Below, one piece after another: positions 26,898 to 35,823 of a stretch of DNA of 64,000 nucleotides. The DNA is from Rhizobium sp. LC145. Lineage in GTDB: Bacteria > Pseudomonadota > Alphaproteobacteria > Rhizobiales > Rhizobiaceae. The position numbers and the translations under genes are program-made. The notes under the pieces were generated by a model. The model ran no database searches and was not told the DNA's origin. It saw only the letters and a list, made by a program, of their open reading frames with translations. Location: contig NZ_LBHV01000002.1 of assembly GCF_001005825.1 (NCBI RefSeq), positions 310,001 to 374,000 of the forward strand, given 5' to 3'. Position 1 is the first letter of the stretch, and each line of letters begins with the position of its first letter.

Positions 26898-28187
26898 ATG
26901 CTGACCATCAATCGAATTGCGTTTCGCTTTCTGTCGGCCGCTGCCATCGGCGCGCTGGCCTTCAGCTCAACCGCCTCGGCCGATGCGGTCGTCAAATGGC
27001 TTCATGTCGAATCCAATCCGGCCTTTGTGAAGGTCTGGCAGGACATTGTCGACAAATACCAGGCGGAGCATCCCGGCGTGAAGATCGAGATGCAGTTTCT
27101 CGAAAACGAAGCTTTCAAGGCGAAGCTGCCGACCCTGCTGCAATCGAGCGATGCGCCTGACTTTTTCTATAGCTGGGGCGGTGGCGTCCTGAAACAGCAG
27201 CAGGCGACAGGCGCCTTGAAGGATATCACGGAGGCGATGAACGCCGATGGCGGCGCCTGGCTGAAAACCTACAATCCGGCCGCGGTGAAAGGCCTGACCT
27301 TCGATGGCAAGATGAGTGCCGTGCCGTTCAAGATGAGCACCGTCAGCTTCTTCTACAACAAGGAGAATTTCACCACAGCCGGGGTGGACGCCGCCGGCAT
27401 CAAAACCTGGGACGATTTCCTCGGCGCGGTGAAGAAGCTCAAGGACGCCGGCATTACGCCGATCGCAGGTGGCGGTGGAGAGAAATGGCCGATCCATTTC
27501 TACTGGAGCTATCTCGTCATGCGCAATGCCGGACAGCAGGGCTTTGACGAAATAAAGACCGGCGAGGGCGATGGTTTCCTGGCGCCGGCTGCGATCAAGG
27601 CCGGCGAACAGCTTGCCGAGCTCGGTAAGCTGGAGCCCTTCCAGCAGGGCTATCTGGGCTCCACCTGGCCGCAGGCGCTGGGCGTCTTCGGTGACGGCAA
27701 GGCCGCTATGATTCTCGGGTTCGATACGACGGAAGCCAATCAGCGCAAAAATGCCGGCGACGGCAAGGGACTGGCGAGCGACAATATCGGCCGTTTCGAA
27801 TTCCCGGTCGTGGAAGGTGCTGCGGGTGCTGCAACCGATACACTCGGAGGCATCAACGGCTGGGCGGTAACCGCCAAGGCGCCGCCGGAAACACTCGATT
27901 TTCTGGCATACCTGACAGGTATCGAAAGCGAGCGTCTCATGGCCAAGGCCGGCCAGATTCTGCCGGCTGTCGCCGGGGCCGAGGACAGTGTGACGGACCC
28001 TCTCATGCACCAGTCCGCCGAACAGCTCGCGCGCTCCACATGGCATCAGAATTTCTTCGATCAGGAGCTCGGTCCATCCGTTGGCCGCGTGGTGAACGAC
28101 GTGTCGGTCGCCATCGTATCGGGACAGATGTCGTCCGAAGAGGGCGCGCAGATGATCCAGGATGCGATCGAGATGGAAAAAATGTGA
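26898..28187 (+). CDS. Sugar ABC transporter substrate-binding protein
   Basis: 429-aa SBP_bac_1 family lipid-free periplasmic protein. The signal peptide (residues 1-29) ends in AFSSTASA. The mature chain begins DAVVKWLHVESNPAFVKVWQDIVDKYQAEHPGVKIEMQF. The typical FFYNKENFTTAGVD and TWDDFLGAVKKL segments follow. It should bind a mono- or oligosaccharide. The start has GGGGAGGAG upstream. First gene of a four-gene transporter operon regulated from the ROK side. Confidence 0.9.
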   Translation: MLTINRIAFRFLSAAAIGALAFSSTASADAVVKWLHVESNPAFVKVWQDIVDKYQAEHPGVKIEMQFLENEAFKAKLPTLLQSSDAPDFFYSWGGGVLKQQQATGALKDITEAMNADGGAWLKTYNPAAVKGLTFDGKMSAVPFKMSTVSFFYNKENFTTAGVDAAGIKTWDDFLGAVKKLKDAGITPIAGGGGEKWPIHFYWSYLVMRNAGQQGFDEIKTGEGDGFLAPAAIKAGEQLAELGKLEPFQQGYLGSTWPQALGVFGDGKAAMILGFDTTEANQRKNAGDGKGLASDNIGRFEFPVVEGAAGAATDTLGGINGWAVTAKAPPETLDFLAYLTGIESERLMAKAGQILPAVAGAEDSVTDPLMHQSAEQLARSTWHQNFFDQELGPSVGRVVNDVSVAIVSGQMSSEEGAQMIQDAIEMEKM

Positions 28188-28195
28188 TGCCGAAG

Positions 28196-28221
28196 ACCGG
28201 CGGGCGTCCGCGCCCGACGGT
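28196..28221 (+). other. Intercistronic hairpin after the binding-protein gene
   Basis: Stem of 11 bp with one mismatch (ACCGGCGGGCG / CGCCCGACGGT), loop TCCG, 8 bases after the stop. No T-run. It is placed to protect the upstream message. Confidence 0.45.
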
Positions 28222-28254
28222 TTGCATTCCGCGATCCTGAGACCCGGAGCGAAG

Positions 28255-29193
28255 ATGACGAATTTTTCTGCAGCGACGGCCGCCGGGCCCGTCGCGGAGG
28301 CGAGGCCCTCTGCACGGCGAAAAAGCCCTACCGTTCGCGGACGGCTTCCGGTGTTGGTTCTGTTCCTGCCGCCGGCATTGCTCCTGTTCACGATCTTCGT
28401 GATCCTGCCCATGGGCGAGGCCGCCTTCTACAGCCTTTATCGGTGGGACGGCTATGGCCTGCCCACGCAGTTCGTGGGCCTGAGAAACTTCGAGGTCCTG
28501 TTCAAGAACAGCGCGTTCCTGACTGCGCTTAAGAATAATTTCCTGATCATCGTGGTCTCGCTGATCTTCCAGATTCCGCTCGCGCTCTGGCTCGCGACGA
28601 TGCTGGCGACCCGGATCAAGGGCGTGGTGTTCTTCCGGTTGATCTTCTTTCTGCCCTACGTTCTGGCCGATGTCGCCGCGGGTTTGATCTGGCGCTTCGT
28701 CTATGACGGCGACTACGGCCTGTTTGCGGCCATTGCCGGCCTTCTTGGTGTCGAAACGCCCTATGTGTTAGCTGACAAGGACCTGGCGATCTATGCGGTC
28801 CTGGCAGTCATCGTGTGGAAATATTTCGGCTTTCACATGATGCTGTTCATCGCCGGGCTGCAGTCGCTCGACAGAAGTGTTCTGGAAGCTGCCGAGATCG
28901 ACGGCGCCACGGGCTGGCAGAGATTCCGCTTCGTCACCCTGCCGCTGCTGAGCTCGACGCTGCGGCTTTCGGTCTTCTTCGCCGTGGTCGGTTCGCTGCA
29001 GCTTTTCGACATGATCATGCCGTTGACGGGCGGCGGCCCGTTCAATTCGACCCAGACCATGGTGACCTTCCTCTATAATTTCGGCGTCACCCGAATGCAG
29101 GTCGGTCTTGGCAGTGCGGTGGGCGTCGTCCTCTTCGTGATCTGCGTGACTCTCGCCTTCAGCTACAAACGGATATTCATGCGCAATGACTGA
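28255..29193 (+). CDS. Sugar ABC transporter permease, MalF/UgpA type
   Basis: 312-aa permease with six predicted helices after a basic cytoplasmic N-terminus of about 35 residues. The first helix is LPVLVLFLPPALLLFTIFVIL. The coupling loop is VLEAAEIDGATGWQRFRFVTLPLL, and the LTGGGPFNSTQTMVTFLYN segment is characteristic. It overlaps the next permease by 8 bases. Confidence 0.9.
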   Translation: MTNFSAATAAGPVAEARPSARRKSPTVRGRLPVLVLFLPPALLLFTIFVILPMGEAAFYSLYRWDGYGLPTQFVGLRNFEVLFKNSAFLTALKNNFLIIVVSLIFQIPLALWLATMLATRIKGVVFFRLIFFLPYVLADVAAGLIWRFVYDGDYGLFAAIAGLLGVETPYVLADKDLAIYAVLAVIVWKYFGFHMMLFIAGLQSLDRSVLEAAEIDGATGWQRFRFVTLPLLSSTLRLSVFFAVVGSLQLFDMIMPLTGGGPFNSTQTMVTFLYNFGVTRMQVGLGSAVGVVLFVICVTLAFSYKRIFMRND

Positions 29194-30034
29194 GATGTCC
29201 TCGTCCATTCGAATGAGCACGGGCACGAAGATCTATCTCTACGTGTCGCTCATCATCATCGCGGCGGTCGTCGTCGTTCCGCTGCTGACCACCGCGCTCG
29301 GAGGTTTCAAGACCTTAGGCGATCTGCGCACCAATCCCTTCGGCCTGCCGGTGGATTGGCAGTGGACGAACTATACCGATATCCTGTTCGGGGAACGCTA
29401 CTGGCGGCAGATGATGAACTCGCTGATCATCGCCGTCCTAACGGTGACGCTGACGATCTCCGTCTCGGCCATGGCGGCCTTCACGTTCGCGCATGTCCGG
29501 TTCTTCGGCTCGAACTTCCTGCTCAACTATTTCCTGATCGGGCTGATGTTTCCGGCGGCAACGGCCATCCTGCCGCTCTTCATCCGCATCCGCGATCTCG
29601 GGCTCCTCAATACCTATTGGGGCGTGGTCCTGCCGCAGGTCGCCTTCGGCCTCGGGATGAGCATCCTCTTGTTCCGTAACTACTTCCGCAATCTTCCCGA
29701 AGAGCTGTTCCAGGCGGCTTTCGTGGATGGCTGCGGCTATATCCGCTTCTTCTGGCATGTCTCGTTGCCGCTTTCGCGCCCGATCATCGCCACCGTCGGT
29801 ATCGTCTCCTTCGTCTCGAGCTGGAACAGCTATATCCTGCCGCTCATCATGCTGAACTCAGAGGCCATGTATCCGTGGCCGCTCGGCATCATGGTCTATC
29901 GCGGTGAATTCGGCACGGAATGGCAGCTCGTCCTGGCGTTCATCACGGTCACCATCCTGCCGACGATCATCGTCTTCTTCCTGGCGCAAAAGCATATCAT
30001 TGCCGGATTGACTGCCGGCGCCGTGAAATCCTGA
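29186..30034 (+). CDS. Sugar ABC transporter permease, MalG/UgpE type
   Basis: 282-aa permease, six helices. MalG-type landmarks are the first helix ISLIIIAAVVVVPLLTTALGGFKTL-like segment, LNTYWGVVLPQ, the coupling loop ELFQAAFVDGCGYIRFFWHVSLPLSRP, and a C-terminal AQKHIIAGLTAGAVKS, the usual end of this family. It partners the preceding permease. Confidence 0.88.
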   Translation: MTEMSSSIRMSTGTKIYLYVSLIIIAAVVVVPLLTTALGGFKTLGDLRTNPFGLPVDWQWTNYTDILFGERYWRQMMNSLIIAVLTVTLTISVSAMAAFTFAHVRFFGSNFLLNYFLIGLMFPAATAILPLFIRIRDLGLLNTYWGVVLPQVAFGLGMSILLFRNYFRNLPEELFQAAFVDGCGYIRFFWHVSLPLSRPIIATVGIVSFVSSWNSYILPLIMLNSEAMYPWPLGIMVYRGEFGTEWQLVLAFITVTILPTIIVFFLAQKHIIAGLTAGAVKS

Positions 30035-30055
30035 TCCCGCAGATTGGAGCAGCCA

Positions 30056-31126
30056 ATGGCATCCGTTACACTGTCGAACATCAAGAAGTCCTACGGTTCG
30101 CTGGGGGTCATCCATGGCGTCTCGCTATCAATGGAGGACGGTGAATTCATTGCCCTCGTCGGTCCCTCCGGATGCGGCAAGTCGACGCTTCTGAGGATGA
30201 TCGCAGGGCTTGAGGAGATTACCGACGGCGACGTCTCGATCGGTGGCAAGGTGGTGAACGAGTTGACGCCCCGCGAGCGCAACATTGCCATGGTCTTCCA
30301 GTCCTACGCTCTTTATCCGCACATGACGGTCGCCGAAAACATGGGCTTCAATCTGCGTCTTTCCGGTGAGCCGAAGCCGGCGATCGCTGAGCGGGTGGCG
30401 GAAGCCGCCCGCATGCTGGACCTCACCGATCTCCTCGACCGCAAGCCGGCGCAGCTATCCGGCGGCCAGCGCCAGCGTGTCGCCATGGGGCGCGCGATCG
30501 TTCGCAATCCGGCTGTCTTCCTGTTTGACGAGCCGCTTTCGAACCTCGATGCCAAGCTGCGCGTGCAGATGCGATCCGAGATCAAGACGCTGCACCAGAA
30601 GGTCAAGACAACCTCGATCTATGTCACCCACGATCAGATTGAAGCGATGACGCTTGCCGACCGCGTGGTCGTGCTCAACCAGGGCAGGGTGGAGCAGCAA
30701 GGCACGCCGATGGAGCTTTATCGAAAGCCGGCCAATCTTTTCGTGGCCGCCTTCATCGGATCTCCGGCGATGAACATTCTGGACGGCACCGTGGAGGCCG
30801 ATGGCGGAGAGCCCGCCGCGCGGCTCGGTGACGGGACGGCTGTTCGCATTTCCGCCGATCGCAAGGTGAAACCCGGCCAGCGGATCAAGGTCGGCCTGCG
30901 TCCGGAACATCTGAGCCCCGGTGCCGGCCGAGGCGCTCTTGCCGGTCAGACCCTTCTGGTCGAGCCCACGGGGGCCCAGACGCATGTGGTCTTCGATCTC
31001 GCCGGCCAGGCGGTGACGGCGGTCGTCGACGGCGAATATCCCGCCCGCTATGGGGTCCGCTTCCAGGCCAGCATTGCTGCCGAGCAGGTGCATGTATTCG
31101 ACAGGGAGAGCGGGATCGCCCTTTAG
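30056..31126 (+). CDS. Sugar ABC transporter ATPase, UgpC/MsmK type
   Basis: 356-aa ATPase. Walker [10 protein letters not shown], signature [14 protein letters not shown] and Walker [13 protein letters not shown] are all intact, and a C-terminal TOBE-type regulatory domain covers about residues 240-356. The chosen start is the ATG at 30056 with GGAG upstream; a TTG four codons earlier is less likely. Last gene of the ROK-linked transporter operon, 19 bases from the convergent hydroxy-acid-oxidase-like gene. Confidence 0.92.
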   Translation: MASVTLSNIKKSYGSLGVIHGVSLSMEDGEFIALVGPSGCGKSTLLRMIAGLEEITDGDVSIGGKVVNELTPRERNIAMVFQSYALYPHMTVAENMGFNLRLSGEPKPAIAERVAEAARMLDLTDLLDRKPAQLSGGQRQRVAMGRAIVRNPAVFLFDEPLSNLDAKLRVQMRSEIKTLHQKVKTTSIYVTHDQIEAMTLADRVVVLNQGRVEQQGTPMELYRKPANLFVAAFIGSPAMNILDGTVEADGGEPAARLGDGTAVRISADRKVKPGQRIKVGLRPEHLSPGAGRGALAGQTLLVEPTGAQTHVVFDLAGQAVTAVVDGEYPARYGVRFQASIAAEQVHVFDRESGIAL

Positions 31127-31145
31127 GCGGCAGGCCGGCTGCTAT

Positions 31146-32261
31146 TCATCGTCCTGAGCGAGTACTACCGGAGGCGATGACTTCGCGTGTCAGCTCTTCG
31201 ACTCTTGAACAGCCGAGATGGCCAAGTGTCGTCCAGAATTCCCGTTGCAGCAGCTCGAGGGTTCGTCGCACGCCGTTTTCGCCGTCGGCTGCAAGCCCGT
31301 AGGCGATGATGCGGCCAAGCGCGACCGCATCGGCGCCAAGCGCAATCGCGGCGGCGATATCGCTGCCGCGGCGAATGCCGGAATCGAATATGATCGGAAC
31401 GCCCTTGCCGACCGCTTTACGGATCGTGGGCAACGTCTCCAGTGCGGGCGGCGTGCGGTCGATTGTGCGGCCGCCGTAATTCGAGACATAGAGCCCCACG
31501 GCTCCGGCATCGAGGGAAGCCCTGGCGTCGCGCGCACTTGAGACGCCCTTGACGATGCAGGGCAGGGGAGCCCGTTTGATGACGCTTGCGGCCTGCGCCC
31601 AAGTCCAGCGCGGCTGTGTGAAATCGAGAAGTTCATGCAGTGCTGCGGGATCGGATTTGCCGGGGCCGAAGTTCGAAGGGCTGGCTTCACCTCGAATGGT
31701 GAAGCGGTCCTCCATCATGCGTTCGCGCCATTGGCGGATCGGCGAATAGGTGACGCAGATATATTTATAACCGGCGGCCTTGGCGCGCTCCATCATGTCG
31801 AGTGCCGCGCCTTCGTCCCCGACGAAGGTCATCTGGAAGACTGAGGCGACAGGTGAGGCCTTGGCCACTTCTTCCAGTGAGTGAGCGGCCGCGACCGGCA
31901 CCATCTGCTGGATACCAACGGATGCGGCAGCCCGGCCGATCGCCAGATGGCCGTCGGGATGGAAGACAGTCTCGCCGCCGCCGAATGGGGCGATGAAGGC
32001 GGGGAAGCTCAAGTCGAAACCGAGCACCTTCGTGCGGGTGTCGGGATTGTCGATGCCGGCAAAGAGCGGCACCTCGAAACGAATACTATCGAAGACCGAG
32101 GTATTCTCCTTGAGCGTCACCTCGTCGCCCGTGCCGCAGGAAAGATAATTCCAGTCAATCTCGGAAAGGCGGCGCTGGGCATCCTTGTAGATGCCGCGCA
32201 GCGTCGTATATCTCTCGGTGGCTGCGTAACGATCGTCGATCCGGTTCGGTTGGTCGGCCAT
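31146..32261 (-). CDS. FMN-dependent alpha-hydroxy-acid dehydrogenase-like protein without the catalytic His
   Basis: 371-aa TIM-barrel FMN protein of the lactate/glycolate/mandelate oxidase family. Lys238 (IVKGV), the FMN-phosphate loops DSGIRRGSDIA and ALGRIIAYGLA, and Arg265 are present. The family motif is SNHGGR, in which the His is the base that abstracts the substrate proton; here it reads SNYGGR, with Tyr262. The usual DxPxxGRRExDxR segment is also altered (SPIRQWRERMMEDRF). It may have a different substrate or reaction, or be inactive as an oxidase. It is last in an operon with an FAD amine oxidase and RidA. Confidence 0.83.
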   Translation of the reverse strand: MADQPNRIDDRYAATERYTTLRGIYKDAQRRLSEIDWNYLSCGTGDEVTLKENTSVFDSIRFEVPLFAGIDNPDTRTKVLGFDLSFPAFIAPFGGGETVFHPDGHLAIGRAAASVGIQQMVPVAAAHSLEEVAKASPVASVFQMTFVGDEGAALDMMERAKAAGYKYICVTYSPIRQWRERMMEDRFTIRGEASPSNFGPGKSDPAALHELLDFTQPRWTWAQAASVIKRAPLPCIVKGVSSARDARASLDAGAVGLYVSNYGGRTIDRTPPALETLPTIRKAVGKGVPIIFDSGIRRGSDIAAAIALGADAVALGRIIAYGLAADGENGVRRTLELLQREFWTTLGHLGCSRVEELTREVIASGSTRSGR

Positions 32262-32323
32262 GTCCGTTCCCTCGTCGGCTGAAAGTCGGACGGGCGGAAC
32301 GAAACCCGCCCGTCGCGGGGTGG

Positions 32324-32677
32324 TTACTTCTTCGCAGCGATCAGGACGATCTCGATAAGGCGTCGCGGATCGCCAAGATCGGCAACGCCGATCGTTGCGC
32401 GCGACGGCAGGTCGTCGCCGTCGATCCATTCGAGCCAGGCCTCGTTCATCTCCTCCTTGCGCGACATGTCCGTCAGATAGATGCGAGCCGAAAGAATGTG
32501 GTGCTTATCGGAGCCGCATTCGGCGAGCACCTCGTCGAGCTTGGCGCAGGTCTGAAGGGTCTGTTCCCTCATGCCGAGCGAAATGTCGTTGGCAGCATGG
32601 CCGCCGAGATAGAGCACGCCGTTATGCTCGACGACGCCGTGCATGATGCGGTGCTTGCGGTGACGTTTGATCATCAT
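32324..32677 (-). CDS. RidA family protein
   Basis: 117-aa RidA/YjgF protein, close to the usual length. Family segments are GVLYLGGHAAND, QTLQTCAKLDEVLAECGSDKHHILSARIYLTDM and a C-terminal PSRATIGVADLGDPRRLIEIVLIAA with the expected Arg (SRATIGV). It probably hydrolyses the imine formed by the FAD amine oxidase encoded just upstream. The start is either of two adjacent ATGs behind AAGGAA. The gap to the next gene downstream is 62 bases. Confidence 0.88.
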   Translation of the reverse strand: MMIKRHRKHRIMHGVVEHNGVLYLGGHAANDISLGMREQTLQTCAKLDEVLAECGSDKHHILSARIYLTDMSRKEEMNEAWLEWIDGDDLPSRATIGVADLGDPRRLIEIVLIAAKK

Positions 32678-32735
32678 GGGTTCCTTTGACAATGAGGGAG
32701 GATGCGGCCCCGTAGGCGGCAGCTCGGGGTGAGAA

Positions 32736-33842
32736 TCAGCGCCCTTGCGGGGCATATTTCTCGATCGGGATATCCGTCGCCTGGCCGGTTGCGAGCTTGG
32801 CGAGCTGGCTGCCCGCGAATGGTCCGATCGTCAGTCCGCCGGCGCCGAGGCCGTTGCCGATCATCAGGTTTTCGATGCCGGGCACACGGCCGAGGATCGG
32901 GTTCATGGTTTCGCCGGCGGGGCGGAAGCCGATGCGGGTCTCGATCAAAGTCGCATTGGCGAGGCCCGGCGCGATGTTGAGACCGGCGCTGAGAACCTCA
33001 TGCTCGCCGGCGGCCGTCACGCGGTAGTCGAAGCCGGAATTGGTCTCGCGGGTCGCACCGATCACCACGCGGGAGTCGTCGAAAGCCAGCATGTAGTGGC
33101 TGCTCATGGGCAGCACGACGGGCCATTTGGCTGTCGCGACACCCGGCAGACGCAAGTGGATGATCTGCCCCTTCTGCGGCACCACGGGATGGGAAAGGCC
33201 GAGCGGTCGCAGGATCTGCGAAGCCCAGGCGCCGGCAGTGACGATGATCTCCTCGGCTTCGATCGTAAGACCATTGCTATCGAGGCAGCGGGCGCGGTCG
33301 CCGTCGAGCTTCAGCGTCACATAGTCGCTGCGCAATTTCGCGCCCATGGTAACTGCGGCACGCACCATGGCGGCTGAAAGCAGCCGGGCATCGACGCGGG
33401 CGGCTCCCGGAATATGGATCGCATCCAGATCTTCACGCAGCGGCGGGAAATGCGCGCGGGCCTCGGCAGGCGTCAGATGGCGAATTTCGCCCGCCTCGGG
33501 GGCGTCCTTCACGCGCTGCGCGATCCTCTCGGCGGCGGCATGGAATTCCGACCGGTCTTCGGCGACGACAAGCGCTCCGACCTTGCCATAGCCGAGGTCT
33601 GTCTCGCCCTTTGCCCTCAGTCCTTCGATGAGGCTGTCGTAGAAGCGGGCGCCCGAGGCATACATGTAATACCAGTCCGGATCGTCAGCCTTGGTGGCCC
33701 ACGGGCAGACGATCCCCGCACCGGCCATGGTGGCCTTGCCCTGATGGGCTTCGTCGACGATTTCCACATCAAGCCCCTGGCGGGCCAGATGGTAGGCGGC
33801 GCTGGCCCCGAGGATGCCGGCACCGATAATCAAGACACGCAT
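32736..33842 (-). CDS. FAD-dependent amine/D-amino-acid oxidase (DAO family)
   Basis: 368-aa flavoprotein. The FAD-binding start is MRVLIIGAGILGASAAYHLARQGLDVEIVDE (GxGxxG and the acidic end of the second strand). Further DAO landmarks are the ITAGAWASQIL segment, GFRPAGETMNPILGRVPGIENLMIGNGLGAGGLTIGPFAGSQLA at the C-terminus, and an Arg-containing TRETNSGF stretch. It should oxidise a primary or secondary amine, such as a D-amino acid or N-substituted glycine, to an imine and hydrogen peroxide. Second gene of the operon after the peptide-type binding protein. Confidence 0.87.
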   Translation of the reverse strand: MRVLIIGAGILGASAAYHLARQGLDVEIVDEAHQGKATMAGAGIVCPWATKADDPDWYYMYASGARFYDSLIEGLRAKGETDLGYGKVGALVVAEDRSEFHAAAERIAQRVKDAPEAGEIRHLTPAEARAHFPPLREDLDAIHIPGAARVDARLLSAAMVRAAVTMGAKLRSDYVTLKLDGDRARCLDSNGLTIEAEEIIVTAGAWASQILRPLGLSHPVVPQKGQIIHLRLPGVATAKWPVVLPMSSHYMLAFDDSRVVIGATRETNSGFDYRVTAAGEHEVLSAGLNIAPGLANATLIETRIGFRPAGETMNPILGRVPGIENLMIGNGLGAGGLTIGPFAGSQLAKLATGQATDIPIEKYAPQGR

Positions 33843-33884
33843 TTCAACTTCCTGCATTTCAACATGAGATAGGCAAGGCCCAGA

Positions 33885-33912
33885 GATGCCGGCGGTCTCA
33901 ACCGCCGGCATC
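33885..33912 (-). other. Intercistronic hairpin between the binding-protein and DAO genes
   Basis: Perfect 12-bp stem GATGCCGGCGGT / ACCGCCGGCATC with loop CTCA, directly after the binding-protein stop on the minus strand. No T-run, so partial termination or message protection is likely. Confidence 0.55.
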
Positions 33913-33916
33913 CGGG

Positions 33917-35521
33917 TCATTCGACGGTGACACCCGAAAGACGGCTGGTGCCGAAGATCGCCGGCACATAACCTTTGACGGACTTGGCGACGGCCGTGAT
34001 CGTATCGGCACCGCCCAGGATCACGGCGGGCACCTCGGCGTGGAGTTCCTTCTGGGCTTTTTTGTAGAGCTCGATGCGCTTGGCTTGATCGGTCACGGCA
34101 CCCGCCTCGTTCATCAAGCCGATGAATTCCGGATCGCACCATGCGCCGATATTGGATGGGCTCGGTTTGCCGGAGGAGTCGCAGGTGAAATAGTTGTTCG
34201 GGATTTGGCTCGGGTCCGGAAAGTCGTAGATGCCGCCGAACATGCCGACTTGCGCCTCGCCGGCACGGGCACGGGTGATGTATTCGCCCCATTCATAGGA
34301 GACGACCTCGGCCGTCACACCGATCTTTGCCCAATCGGCCTGGATCATTTCGGCGGCCCGGCGGCCGTTCGGCATATAGGGGCGGGAAACCGGAACGGCC
34401 CATAGTTGGGTGGAGAAGCCATCGGGGAAACCGGCTTCGGCAAGCAGCTTCTTGGCCAGTTCCGGATCATATCCATGGGCGCCGAGACCCTTGTCGTGAC
34501 CCCAGAGCGAGGGCGGAATGACCGCGCCCGTCACGGTTCCCATGCCGTCATAGACGAGATCGACAAGCGGCTTCATGTTGATGGCATGCGCCAGCGCCTC
34601 GCGGACGCGCTTGTCCTTGAACTTCTCCTCCCGGAAATTGAAGGTGATGAAGCCGGTCGAGGCGACCGGTGTCTGGACGAGATCGAGGTTTGGGCTTTCC
34701 TCGATCATCTGCCTATCGGCGAGATTGGGATAAAGTGCAATCTGGCATTCGCCGGCCATGGCGCGTTGCAGGCGCACCGAAGCGTCGGCACTGATGGCGA
34801 GGATCACCGCATCGAGCATCGGCGTGCGGGCCGGGTCATTGATCGCGGCGCCCCAGGTTTCCTTGAACGGCGCAAGGCGGACGGCGGCATCCTGCTGGTA
34901 GGCTTCGAGCCGGAACGGTCCCGTACCGACCGGCTCACGATCGAGGAGTTCCGGCGTACCTGCCTTGGAGAGTGCATCGGCATATTCGGCTGATGTGATC
35001 GCCAGCGACTGGTGAGCCATGATACCGATGAACGGCGCTAGCGGCTTCTTCAGTGTGAAGGCGACCGTATGGTCGTCGATCTTCTCGACAGATTCCAGCG
35101 TGTCGGCGAGCTTGGTGCTGAAGGTAATGAAATTGCCGCCGTTTACCTTGGCATACGGGTGATCCGGCTTCATCATCCGCTCGAAGGTGAACATCACGTC
35201 GTCGGCGTTGAAATCCCGTGTCGGCGTGAACCCTTCGCTCGACTGCCACTTTACGCCCGGGCGCAGCTTGAACGTATAGGTGCGGCCGTCATCGGATACG
35301 GTCCAGCTCTCGGCAAGAGCCGGCTGGATGTCCGACGAGCCGGCCTTCACCGAGACGAGGCCGTCATAGATCTGGCCAAGCACGTAAGAGGTGGTGCCGT
35401 TGCTGGTAAGCTGGGGGTTGAAGACCTCCGGCGATCCTTCGATGCAGACGGAGAGAATTGCTGCCTTGGCGGGCGCCGCCGCCATGAGAGCCAGCATGCA
35501 TAAGCCGAGTGTCTTCTTCAT
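33917..35521 (-). CDS. ABC transporter substrate-binding protein, peptide family (orphan)
   Basis: 534-aa SBP_bac_5 protein. The signal peptide (MKKTLGLCMLALMAAAPAKA) is followed by a mature start ILSVCIEGSPEVFNPQLTSNGTT. The hallmark TFKLRPGVKWQSSEGFTPTRDFNADDVMFTFERM is intact, and NYFTCDSSGKPSPSNIGAWCDPE has the Cys pair seen in DppA-type proteins. No matching permease or ATPase genes lie beside it, so it presumably uses membrane subunits encoded elsewhere. First gene of the DAO operon. Confidence 0.9.
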   Translation of the reverse strand: MKKTLGLCMLALMAAAPAKAAILSVCIEGSPEVFNPQLTSNGTTSYVLGQIYDGLVSVKAGSSDIQPALAESWTVSDDGRTYTFKLRPGVKWQSSEGFTPTRDFNADDVMFTFERMMKPDHPYAKVNGGNFITFSTKLADTLESVEKIDDHTVAFTLKKPLAPFIGIMAHQSLAITSAEYADALSKAGTPELLDREPVGTGPFRLEAYQQDAAVRLAPFKETWGAAINDPARTPMLDAVILAISADASVRLQRAMAGECQIALYPNLADRQMIEESPNLDLVQTPVASTGFITFNFREEKFKDKRVREALAHAINMKPLVDLVYDGMGTVTGAVIPPSLWGHDKGLGAHGYDPELAKKLLAEAGFPDGFSTQLWAVPVSRPYMPNGRRAAEMIQADWAKIGVTAEVVSYEWGEYITRARAGEAQVGMFGGIYDFPDPSQIPNNYFTCDSSGKPSPSNIGAWCDPEFIGLMNEAGAVTDQAKRIELYKKAQKELHAEVPAVILGGADTITAVAKSVKGYVPAIFGTSRLSGVTVE

Positions 35522-35823
35522 ATGTCTTCGTTCCCTTTGTTCCACCGGCCGCTTGGTGCGGCCTTGACATGATTGTGCTTCAGCCGGCCTCGCTTAAGAC
35601 CGCCCGCCGGACAGATGTGCCCCGCAGATTATGATGTGAACTGGAGACGGGCCCTTCTTCGGTGGCTTGTTCCGCATCCGCATGTCGCCGGCTCCATTTC
35701 CAGAAACCGGCATAGCTTGCATGATAAAGCGCCTCGGCAATATGATTGTCAAATAGCTTGTTATCCAATCATTATAACCAGAACTCATGTTGGTTCCGGC
35801 ACACCGAAAGGCCTCACGCGACA
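35522..35823. promoter_or_regulatory. Divergent promoter region, 302 bases, between the DAO operon and LysR
   Basis: A good minus-strand sigma-70 promoter is visible: TTGACA at 35752-35747, an 18-base spacer, and TTTATC at 35728-35723. This gives the binding-protein message a leader of about 195 bases, in which I recognise no riboswitch. An inverted repeat, ATGATTG / CAATCAT (35742-35748 / 35766-35772), straddles the -35 box and is the likely LysR site. Confidence 0.6.
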
